Assembly: GCF_002575655.3 (NCBI RefSeq)
Contig: NC_053039.3
Location: 237,934,622 to 237,998,621, forward strand
DNA length: 64,000 nt
Direction: 5' to 3'
Origin: Aegilops tauschii subsp. strangulata
Taxonomy: Eukaryota > Streptophyta > Magnoliopsida > Poales > Poaceae
The first letter of the stretch is position 1; every line of letters begins with the position of its first letter. Positions 23,030 through 35,100 of the stretch are shown piece by piece. The notes under the pieces were generated by a model, which saw only the letters and a list, made by a program, of their open reading frames with translations, searched no databases and was not told the origin of the DNA. The translations under genes were made by a program, and so were the position numbers.

Positions 23030-23124
23030 GCAATAGCGTGGGGTGAATATTCTCGTGTGTGCTTGTTTGCTTTATCACTAAGTAGATTTTATTTGCTGTT
23101 CTAAGTTGTTCTCTATCTTTAGTT

Positions 23125-26100
23125 ATGGATATGGAACACGAAATGCCAAAAAATTTAGGTGTACTTGCTGCTCATGGAGATGGGGAACCTCCTAAAACCC
23201 TCGATGCTCATTATGTGAAAGATATTATGTACTACATTGATAATCCAGAGAAAACCCCATTCAACCTGGTAATGGGAGACACGTTGGATCAACGTGAATA
23301 CTTTAGGGATTATCGCTTGACTCAAAAAGGGAAACTTGTCCGTGTGGAACGACACCTATGGGATCACAGGAATCCCTACTACGGTTGCCGGGGCGCAGGG
23401 TTGCGGGAAGAGCAGGATTAGTAACCAGCACAAGAATCGTTTACCCAGGCTCGGGCCGCGAGGATGCGTAAAACCCTAGTCCTGCTTTGGTGGGTGTATT
23501 TCGGAGAGTTCTTGAGCTCTCAAACTAGCTATGGCAGGGTGCGTGGTCCCAAAAAGCTGAATCCTCTTCCAGTATGCCATGGGCCTCCTTTTATAGTCGA
23601 AAGGGGCTGCCACAGTGGCATACAAGAGGTGGAAAGGCGCACAGTGTTGCGAGCTTATCGCTCGTATTACAGGACAAGACGCATTTAATGCGCCGCTGAG
23701 GTGTCCCCTAGCTTTATCGGGGACGGGGGCGAGGCCCGTCCCGTCCGTCGCTGCTCTTCCTCGCTTTGACACGCGCCCTGGCTAGCGATGCGTGCGGCGC
23801 CATGTAGGCAGGCAGGCAGCTGAGGTGGCGCGGTGGTGGAGCCTCTACGAAGATCTGCATGCCGCCACGCGGGCGCTTGATGAGTTGGCCCGGGAGCTGA
23901 AAGTTTCCACGCAGGTGCCTGCTCAGCTGGTTGAGCTGGCAACTGCATGCGAACGGCGGTGGAGACTTGGTTGGTGCGGGCCTGGTAGTGGCCCTGCTGG
24001 CGTCCTTTGCGAGGGCCTTGCCGGGTGGCCCGGCAAGGGTCTTGCCGTGGCGCGCTGTCGTCCCCGACAAGGATCTTGCCGGGGGTCTGGTGGCCTTCCT
24101 CGGCAAGGATCTTGCCGAGGATCGTCGTCTTCTAATCCTCATCTGATCTTGAATATTCCTTGTCTTCATAAAGATCCGCATGCCACCACAGGGGTGCCTC
24201 CCGAGCCCTGGCCCAACGTGGTTTATGGCGTTGGGGGACGTGGGCTCAAGGGTGGCTCGCTCCGTTGGTGTTTGGGCGTGCTGCCCCGGCAAGGGTCTTG
24301 CCGGGGGAAAACTGCTCCGCCCCTCTGCTCTTTGTGGTCTTGGTCTTGGCGTTGCTTTGCTGTCTTGAGCTTCGGTTTCACCTCGGTTCACCTCCCCTGC
24401 TCTGCTTGGTGTGACCGTGGGCGTGGCTCCGACTGCCCGTGCATAGGTAAAGGGGTACAAAGGCGTGCCCCTTCTTTTGTACACCGACAGGAGCCCCCGG
24501 GCCTGGGCCACACATAAGCGCGACACGTTGTTGGGCCAGGCCCAAAAACGGTGCGCAGGCAGGCGGGGCGGTTTTTACCGCGATAAAACTTTTCGCGCGC
24601 TGCGCTTCCCACGACCTGCGCGCGGCGTGGCACGGCGTGGAGGGGTGCACGTGACGTGGGCGGCATGCGTGGGGCGGTTCCCGCACGCATGCGTCACATC
24701 GTAGTAAAGAGGCGGCTCGCGCCTTTCCCATAAAAAGAGGGAGGCGTGGAGGCGCGGCTCATTTACCGCGTGGGCCCGGGTCACGGTCTTCAAGGCGTCC
24801 ACACCCCACGGTCACGGGGTGGGGAGAGGTCGCTTCACCCGTCCCCTCGATTCTACACGTTCGCCACGCGTCCTCCATGCGCTTGAGGTGGCAAGCGGTG
24901 GAGGCGGGAAACCGGGCCGTCGCTGATTGGGGCAGCGGGTCGGTCTCGATTCCCTGTGCCTCTGTTAGCTGGATTGGCCGGGTGGGGCGGCTGAGCCCCG
25001 ACCCCGCCCCTTTATAAGGAGGGGGAAGGGGGGATGGCATCCCGCACTCTCCTGCCATCTATCTCCTCCTGCTTCTGCTTCTTCCTTTCACTTCGCCATG
25101 GAGAAAGGGAATCCCGGTCCCTCGACGGTGGCGGCGAGGGTCGCCGCTCGACAGCGCGTCCCTCCTCCTCCTGAGCCCACGGTGGTGGAGCCGGCCCCAA
25201 GGGGAAGGGGGAGGGGGCGAGGCCGTGGGCGAGGCCAGGGCAGAGGTCGTGGTATGATACGTCTCCAACGTATCTATAATTTTTGATTGTTCCATGCTAT
25301 ATTATATTCTGTTTTGGACATTATTGGGCTTTATTATACACTTCTATATTATTTTTGGGACTAACCTATTAACCGGAGGCCCAACCCAGAATTGCTGTTT
25401 TTTGCCTATTTCAGAGTTTCGCAGAAAAAGAATATCAAACGGAGTCCAAACGGAATGAAACCTTCGGGAACGTGATTTTCGGAACGAACGTGATCTAGAG
25501 GACTTGGACCCTACGTCAAGACATCAACCAGGAGGCCACGAGGTAGGGGGGCGTGCCTACCCCCCTGGGCGCGCCCTCCACCCTCGTGGGCCCCCTGTTG
25601 CTCCAGCGACATACTCCTTCCTCTTATATATACCTACGTACCCCCAAACTACCAGATACGGAGCCAAAACCTAATTCCACCGCCGCAACCTTCTGTACCC
25701 GTGAGATCCCATCTTGGGGCCTGTTCCGGAGCTCCGCCGGAGGGGGCATCGATCACGGAGGGCTTCTACATCAACACCATAGCCTCTCCGATGATGTGTG
25801 AGTAGTTTACCTCAGACCTTCGGGTCCATAGTTATTAGCTAGATGGCTTCTTCTCTCTTTTTGGATCTCAATACAATGATCTCCCCCTCTCTCGTGGAGA
25901 TCTATTCGATGTAATCTTCTTTTGCGGTGTGTTTGTTGAGACCGATGAATTGTGGGTTTATGATCAAGTTTATCTATGAACAATAGTTGAATCTTATCTG
26001 AATTCTTTTATGTATGATTGGTTATCTTTGCAAGTCTCTTCGAATTATCAGTTTGGTTTGGCCTACTAGATTGGTCTTTCTTGCAATGGGAGAAGTGCTT

Positions 26101-29100
26101 AGCTTTGGGTTCAATCTTGCGGTGTCCTTTCCCAGCGACAGTAGGGGCAGCAAGGCACATATTGTATTGTTGCCATCGAGGATAACAAGATGGGGTTTAT
26201 ATCATATTGCATGAGTTTATCCCTCTACATCATGTCATCCTGCTTAAGGCGTTACTCTGTTCTTATGAACTTAATACTCTAGATGCATGTTGGATAGCGG
26301 TCGATGTGTGGAGTAATAGTAGTAGATGCAGGCAGGAGTCGGTCTACTTGTCTCGGACGTGATGCCTATATACATGATCATACCTAGATATTCTCATAAC
26401 TATGCTTAATTCTGTCAATTGCTCAACAGTAATTTGTTCACCCACCGTAAATACTTATGCTCTTGAGAGAAGCCACTAGTGAAACCTATGTTCCCTGGGT
26501 ATATTTTCCATCATATTAATCTTCTAACACTTAGTTATTTTTATTGCCTTTTATTTTACTTTGCATCTTTATCATAAAAAATACCAAAAATATTATCTTA
26601 TCATATCTATCAGATCTCACTCTCGTAAGTGACCGTGTAGGGATTGACAACCCCTTATCGCATTGGTTGCGAGGATTTATTTGTTTGTGTAGGTGCGAGG
26701 GACTCGTGTGTGGCCTCCTACTGGATTGATACCTTGGTTCTCAAAAACTGAGGGAAATACTTACGCTACTTTGCTGCATCACCCTTTCCTCTTCAAGGGA
26801 AAACCAACGCAGTGCTCAAGAGGTAGCAAGAAGGATTTCTGGCGCCGTTGCCGGGGAGGTCTACGCAAAATTCAACATACCAAGTACCCATCACAAACTC
26901 TTATCTCCCGCATTACATTATTTGTCATTTGCCTCTCGTTTTCCTGTCCCCCACTTCACCCTTGCCGTTTTATTCGCCCTCTCTTTTCCGTTCGCCTCTT
27001 TTTTGTTTGCTTGTCGTTATGGCTAGTCCCCTATCTGTTCCTTTGTCCCCGGAGTTTGACGTTCTTCACTTTAAACAAAGGCAAGGAGAAAAATTTAAAA
27101 TATGCTTGGTATAGGATGATGGAATCTTATCGTAATTGCACCTTAGAGGTGAGTTTTAGAATTTTGCTTCGCAGTTTTTACGTTGGACTAAATATGTCCC
27201 ATAGACAACTCTTGGATTGTGTTGCCAAAGGAAATTTTATTCAAATTGATCCCAGTGTTGCGCATGAAATCATAGAGGGGGTAGTGGGAACACTACCTCA
27301 ACAAAAGGGGCCACAACATACCCAGGAAGAGACACAAGTTTTTGAATTTTTTTGCGAAGTAACTAAGATTTTACAAAAGTCTCTTGAACCTCTTAAGAGT
27401 GTTAGCGGAAATATTCACCGCATGAATATGTTGATTACCCTTTGCAACAAGCGGTTGGATTCTTTAGATCTAAAAATTTCCGAATATGAAGGGAAATGTA
27501 AATAACCTCCCGGATTCGAGCTTGATTCTGCTAAAATTGAAAGCCAAAGATGGCAATACCTAGATCTATCCTTGCTTTTTATGCCTAGCTAGGGGCGTTA
27601 AATGATAGCGCTTGTTGGGAGGCAACCCAATTTTATTTTTAGTTTTTTGCTTTTTGCTTCTGTTTAGGAATAAATCTTTGATCTAGCCTCTGGTTATATG
27701 TCTTTTTATGTTTTAATTAGTGTTTGTGCCAAGTTAAACCTATAGGATCTTCTTGGCTGATAGTTATTTGATCTTGCTGAAAATTCCAGAAACTTTCTGT
27801 TCACGAAAATAATTGTTAAAAATCACCAGAACGTGATGAAATATTGGTTCCAATTTCTGATGATCGATAAACAAATTGTCTAGGTCTCCTATTTTGGCTG
27901 AATTTTTGGAGTTCCATAAGTTTGCGTTAGTTATAGATTACTACAGACTGTTCTGTTTTTGACAGATTCTGTTTTTCGTGTGTTGTTTGCTTATTTTGAT
28001 GAATCTATGGCTAGTAAAATAGTTTATAAACCATAGAGAAGTTGGAATACAGTAGGTTTAACACCAATATAAATAAAGTATGAGTTCATTACAGTACCTT
28101 GAAGTGGTGTTTTGTTTTCTTTTGCTAACGGAGCTCACGAGATTTTCTGTTAAGTTTTGTGTTGTGAAGTTTTCAAGTTTTGGGTGAAAGATTTGATGGA
28201 TTATGGAACAAGGAGTGGCAAGAGCCTAAGCTTGGGGATTTACATGGCACCCCAAGATAATCTAAGGACACCTAAAAGCCAAAGCTTGGGGATGCCCCGG
28301 AAGGCATCCCCTCTTTCGTCTACTTCCATCGGTAACTTTACTTGGAGCCATATTTTTATTCACCACATGATATCTGTTTTGCTTGGAGCGTCTTGTATGA
28401 TTTGAGTCTTTGCTTTTTAGTTTACCACAATCATCGTTGCTGTACACACCTTTTGAGAGAGACACACATGATTCGGAAATTATTAGAATACTGAATGTGC
28501 TTCACTTATATCTTTTGAGTTATATAGTTTTTGCTCTAGTACTTCACTTATATCTTTTAGAGCACGGTGGTGGTTTTGTTTTATAGAAACTATTATTCTC
28601 TCATGCTTCACTTAGATTATTTTGAGAGTCTTAAACAACATGGTAATTTGCTTAAATAATCCTAATATGCTAGGTATTCAAGACTAGTAAAAACTTTCTT
28701 TTGAGTGTGTTGAATACTAAGAGAAGTTTGATGCTTGATGATTGTTTTGAGACATGGAGGTAGTGATATCAAAGATGTGCTAGTTGAGTAGTTGTGAATT
28801 TGAAAAATACTTGTGTTGAAGTTTGCAAGTCCCGTAGCATGCACGTATGGTAAACGTTATGTAACAAATTTGAAACATGAGGTGTTCCTTGATTGTCCTC
28901 CATATGAGTGGCGGTCGGGGACGAGCGATGGTCTTTTCCTACCAATCTATCCCCCTAGGAGCATGCGCGTAGTGCTTACTTTTTGATGACTTGTAGATTT
29001 TTGCAATAAGTATGTGAGTTCTTTATGACTAATGTTGAGTCCATGGATTATACGCACTCTCACCTTTCCATCATTGCTAGCCTCTTCGGTACCGTGCATT

Positions 29101-32100
29101 GCCCTTTCTCACATTGAGAGTTGGTGCAAACTTCGCCGGTGCATCCAAACCCCATGATAGGATACACTCTTTCACACATAAACCTCCTTATATCTTCCTC
29201 AAAACAGCCACCATACCTACCTATTATGGCATTCCCATAACCATTCCGAGATATATTGCCATGCAACTTTCCACCGTTCCATTTATCATGACACGTTCAT
29301 CATTGTCATATTGCTTTGCATGATCATGTAGTTGACATAGTATTTGTGGCAAAGCCACCATTCATAATCCTTTCATACATGTCACTCTTGGTTCATTGCG
29401 TATCTCGGTACACCGCCGGAGGCATTCATATAGAGTCATACTTTGTTCTAGTATCGAGTTGTAATCATTGAGTTGTAAATAAATAGAAGTGTGATGATCA
29501 TCATTTTCTAGAGCATTGTCCCAAGTGAGGAAAAATAAAAAAATAAAAAAGTGAAAGGCCATAAAAAAGGAGAGGGCCCGAAAGAAGAGAGAAAAAGAGA
29601 AAAGGGACAATGTTACTATCCTTTTTACCACACTTGTGCTTCAAAGTAGCACCATAATCTTCATGATAGAGAGTCTTTTGTTTTGTCACTTTCATATACT
29701 AGTGGGAACCTTTCATTATAGAACTTGGCTTGTATATCCCAACAATGGGCTTCCTCAAATGCCCTAGGTCTTCGTGAGCAAGCAAGTTGGATGCACACCC
29801 ACTTAGTTTCTTTTGTTGAGCTTTCATATATTTATAGCTCTAGTGCATCCGTTGCATGGCAATCCCTACTCCTTGCATTAATATCAATTGATGGGCATCT
29901 CCATAGCTCATTGATTAGCCTCGTTGATGTGAGACTTTCTCCCTTTTTTGTCTTCTCCACATAACCCCCATCATTATATTCTATTCCACCCATAGTGCTA
30001 TATCCATGGCTCACGCTCATGTATTGCCTGTAGGTTGAAAAAGTTTGAGATTAATAAAGTATGAAACAATTGCTTGGCTTGTCATCGGGGTTGTGCATGA
30101 TGAGAGCATTCTTGTGTGACGAAAATGGAGCATGACTAAACTATATGATTTTGTAGGGATGAACTTTCTTTGGCCATGTTATTTTGAGAGGACATAATTG
30201 CTTAGTTAGTATGCTTGAAGTATTATTATTTTTATGTCAATATTGAACTTTTATCTTGAATCTTTCGGATCTGAATATTCATACCACAATTAAGAAGAAT
30301 TACCTTGAAATTATGCTATGTAGCATTCCACATCAAAAATTCTGTTTTTATCATTTACCTACTCGAGGACGAGCAGGAATTAAGCTTGGGGATGCTTGAT
30401 ACGTCTCCAACGTATCTATAATTTTTGATTGTTCCATGCTATATTATATTCTGTTTTGGACATTGTTGGGCTTTATTATACACTTTTATATTATTTTTGG
30501 GACTAACCTATTAACCGGAGTCCCAGCCTAGAATTGCTGTTTTTTTGCCTATTTCAGAGTTTCGCAGAAAAAGAATATCAAACGGAGTCCAAACGGAATG
30601 AAACCTTCGGGAACGTGATCTAGAGGACTTGGACCCTACGTCAAGACAACAACAAGGAGGCCACGAGGTAGGGGGGCACGCCTACCCCCCTGGGCGCGCC
30701 CTCCACCCTCGTGGGCCCCCTGTTGCTCCACCGAGGTACTCCTTCCTCCTATATATACCTACGTACCCCCAAACTACCAGATACGGAGCCAAAAACCTAA
30801 TCCCACCGCCGCAACCTTCTGTACCCGTGAGATCCCATCTTGGGGCCTATTTCGGAGCTCCGCCGGAGGGGGCATCGATCACGGAGGGCTTCTACATCAA
30901 CACCATAGCCTCTCCGATGATGTGTGAGTAGTTTACCTCAGACCTTCGGGTCCATAGTTATTAGCTAGATGGCTTCTTCTCTCTTTTTGGATCTCAATAC
31001 AATTTTCTCCCCCTCTCTCGTGAAGATCTATTCAATGTAATCTTGTTTTGCGGTGTGTTTGTTGAGACCGATGAATTGTGGGTTTATGATCAAGTTTATC
31101 TATGAACAATATTTGAATATTCTCTGAATTCTTTTATGTATGATTGGTTATCTTTGCAAGTCTCTTCGAATTATCAGTTTGGTTTGGCCTACTAGATTGG
31201 TCTTTCTTGCAATGGGAGAAGTGCTTAGCTTTGGGTTCAATCTTGCGGTGTCCTTTCCCAGTGACAGTAGGGGCAGCAAGGCACGTATTGTATTGTTGCC
31301 ATCAAGGATAACAAGATGGGGTTTATATCATATTGCATGAGTTTATCCCTCTACATCATGTCATCTTTCTTAAGGCGTTACTCTGTTCTTATGAACTTAA
31401 TACTCTAGATGCATGCTGGATAGCGCTCGATGTGTGGAGTAATAGTAGTAGATGCAGGCAGGAGTCGGTCTACTTGTCTCGGACGTGATGCCTATATACA
31501 TGATCATACCTAGATATTCTCATAAATATGCTCAATTCTGTCAATTGCTCAACAGTAATTTGTTCACCCACCATAAATACTTATGCTCTTGAGAGAAGCC
31601 ACTAGTGAAACCTATGGCCCCGGGTCTATTTTCCATCATATTAATCTTCCAACACTTCGTTATTTTTATTGCCTTTTATTTTACTTTGCATCTTTATCAT
31701 AAAAAATACCAAAAATATTATCTTATCATATCTATCAGATCTCACTCTCGTAAGTGACTGTGTAGGGCTTGACAACCCCTTATCGCGTTGGTTGCAAGGA
31801 TTATTTATTTGTGTAGGTACGAGGGACTCGTGCGTGGCCTCCTACTGGATTGATACCTTGGTTCTCAAAAACTGAGGGAAATACTTACGCTACTTTGCTG
31901 CATCACCCTTTCCTCTTCAAGGGAAAACCAACGCAGTGCTCAAGAGGTAGCATGGTACTCGGGGAAGAGGAGGACGGGGCGACGCGCCGGCTTCGCCCCC
32001 GCCAATGATGCCTTTTCCGATGGAAGGCCATGTTGGAGACCAGCCCCGCGAGTTCTTCATCAGGCTGCGCCGGCCTCCGCGTCGCCGTCTTTGCCTTCCC

Positions 32101-35100
32101 GCCCCGTTTGCCCGGGAGATGGAGCGTGACCCGCCCGAATCCCTCAGATTGCACATGAGGGACTGTGGGAATGGGGGTACGCGGGTTGACATCGACTTCC
32201 CAGCTCCTCGGGTCATGTACCTCCGTCGTGGATGGAAGACGTTCGCTCGCATCCACAGCCTGACGGCGGGGCTCGTCCTCTACTTCAAATTAATGGAGGA
32301 TGGCCTGCTCTCTGTCAAGGTCTTCAGAGACTTCGGGACTCGCCTGAAGTGCTGCGTGGAGAGCTCCTTTGACGGAGATTCCGACGATGGAAGCACTTCC
32401 TCGAGCGAAAGTGATGAGGAGGACAGCGGGGCAGATGACGGGGACGAGTCCGACTAGGCGTCGGACGCCCCGCGCCTGGGCGGGTGCGGCAACAGCAACA
32501 TCTGCACCTGGCCGTTCCCCTGGCAGAGTTTTGCCGGGGGAGGGGCCAGCTCCTTGAACTTCTCGGGGCCGTCTCCTTGGGCGGCTGGCGTCGGGAGGCT
32601 GCGGAAGAGGAAGAGGGCGGGCGGCAAGGCCGTCAACTCGGAGTACGCGGGCACCGACACCTTCATCACGTATTGTCGGTCCTGCCGCCTGGTCTTCCAG
32701 CTCCTTTCCCGGCACCGTCATCACCGGCCCATCCGTGGGCGGCCACCGAGGTGTTCTCTTGGTGTTTTCTGCTGCTCGTAGCTCGCCTAGGCGCCCCTTT
32801 TGCCCTTTCTCCTCCTCGACCTACCTCCTGAGGAGAGGGACAAGAAAGGGATTACAGGCATCTCATCTCTTTTTTAATCTGTAAGCCTTCGGGCCTTGTT
32901 AAATTTAAAGCTTGTAATCCCCTTGTTCATGTTTTTCATTTCGTATGAACTGTACTTGCACGGGATGTTTTTTAATGAAAAAGGTGTGTTTGCCGGGGGT
33001 TTTCGTTCATGGATGGAACCCATGACAAGGAACGAATCCTTGTTACTATTTAAGATAAATGTTTTCCGCCCGGCAAAAGGCCTTGCCGTCCCCCCGCTTT
33101 GCTCGACCATTCTTGCGCCCTTGGCGGAGGCAGGGATGAAGCGGGTTTAGGCTCCTCGTTCTATTTCCTTGCCGCCGCGACTACAACCAAATCCGGGCCC
33201 AGGAGATAATCCTCGGGTATAGAAAAGGGGAGCATGGTGGCCTAGAAATAAAACGAGGTTTCACATATCCCAGTTTCATAACGAAATGCATGACAGAGGA
33301 TAAAAGACTTATCTGGATCTATAGCCCCTGGCGATTTCATCTCGCCGCGGTTGGATCCTTGTACTTGCAGCCCCCGGCAACTTTGGTTTGCCGGGGTTGG
33401 GACGCCGGTCCGTGCCCTTTCTTCCAAGTAGCTCAGCAGAAGTGCTCATGTGCCCTGCGAACCAAAAGAGGACAGAAAAGAAACAGAGAGACGCGCACTC
33501 GACCTCTAGGCTAGGGGTTAGTCGCCGCTAAGCACTATCAACCCTAACCAAGGAAGAGACTCGACCTAGCATGCATGCTATAACTTAGGGCGCCAGCGCT
33601 TCATTTATTTATGCTCAGGGTCTGCGCCTGGCTTTGTACAAAGGGTTACATGCCTTGCCGGCAAAGCTCGTACAAAAGGTGGCTTGCCGGGAGGCCCGGC
33701 AAGCCGCGCCTTATGGGTAAACTTGCGAAGATGCTCGATGTTCCAGGAGTTGCTCACTGGGATAGCATCTTCGGTCTCCAGGCAGACTGCGCCAGGCCTG
33801 GTGACTCGTATTACCCGATAAGGGCCTTCCCACTTTGGCGTCAACTTGTTGGAATTCTTGGCCGACTGAACGCACCGAAGAACAAGGTCGCCTTCCTCAA
33901 AGCTTCGGGCATGAACCTTGCGGCTATGATAGCGGCGCAAGGCTTGCTGGTAGCGTGCTGCTCTCACAGCCGCCCGAAGACGATCTTCCTCAAGGAGCGT
34001 CGCGTCATCTTGCCGCGACTGCTCTTGCTCAAGCTCATCATAAGCGAGCACTCGAGGTGACCCGTATATGAGTTCCGTGGGGAGAACTGCCTCCGCCCCA
34101 TATACTAGGGCGAACGGTGTCTGGCCGGTGGCTCGATTTGGCGTTGTTCTGATCGACCAAAGAACCGCCGGCAATTCATCAATCCAGCGCCTTCCGCTCT
34201 TATGCAGCGTGTCAAAGGTCTTCGTTCTCAGGCCTCGCAACACTTCAGCATTCGCCCTCTCTGCTTGGTCGTTGCTCCGGGGGTGTGCCACGGAAGCAAA
34301 ACAGACCTTGCTGCCGAGGTCTTGAATGTACTGCATGAAGGTGTGGCTTGTGAACTGCGTGCCGTTATCGGTGATGACTCTGTTTGGCAGACCAAAACGG
34401 CAGACTAGTCCCTTGAAGAACTTGACGGCTGACTGTGCTGTCACCTTCCTCACTGGTTCTACCTCTGGCCACTTTGTGAACTTGTCGATTGCAACGTACA
34501 AGTACTCAAAGCCCCCGACAGCACGGGGGAAAGGACCCAGTATGTCGAGCCCCCAGACCGAGAATGGCCAGGAGAGAGGGATCGTTTGAAGGGCTTGAGC
34601 TGGTTGATGAAGCTTTTTTGAATGGAACTGACACGCTTCACACTTGGTTACTAGTGTCGTCGCATCCTGGAGGGCGGTGGGCAAGAAGAAACCTTGCCGG
34701 AACGCCTTTCCGGCAAGGGCCCTCGACCCTATGTGGGAGCCACATATGCCTCCATGTATCTCTGCCAACAACTCCAGTCCTTCCTCCCAGGGGATGCACT
34801 TCAATTTCACACCGTTCGGCCTTCTCCTCTACAGGACGTCGTCGACGAACTGGTACAGGGCGGACCGACGGGCTACTTTTTTCGCTTCTTCCTGCTCCTC
34901 AGGAAGTTCCCCGGTTTGGAGGAATCGGACAGTATGATGCACCCATGCCGGAGCCTGAGGCTCGACGACAAGGACCAAAGGCATTTCCTCAGCCATGGGA
35001 GCGACTGTCTCCACGGCCAGGGCTTGAGGCCCTGCCGGAGCCAGTTGCCTTTTGGCAGGCTCAGCGTCCACGGCAGCACCCTTGCCGGCAGCCCCAGGGG

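Larger units (their letters stand above)
25255..31952 (+). mobile_element. E6: Sabrina-like, Athila-type non-autonomous Gypsy element, TSD TGGTA
   Basis: LTRs 25255-26828 and 30397-31952 are flanked by TGGTA (25250-25254 and 31953-31957). The PBS matches tRNA-Asp. The 3.57-kb interior holds only a short Gag-like remnant, then long non-coding sequence with conserved blocks shared with E3. It inserted into the B3 gene of E5. Confidence 0.93.

Noticed and set aside
23714..24526. Long frames on both strands (241 and 270 codons)
   Set aside because: They lie within the GC-rich U3 of the E5 LTR. The same frames recur in the other LTR copy (40566-41200) because the LTR is duplicated, not because a gene is conserved.
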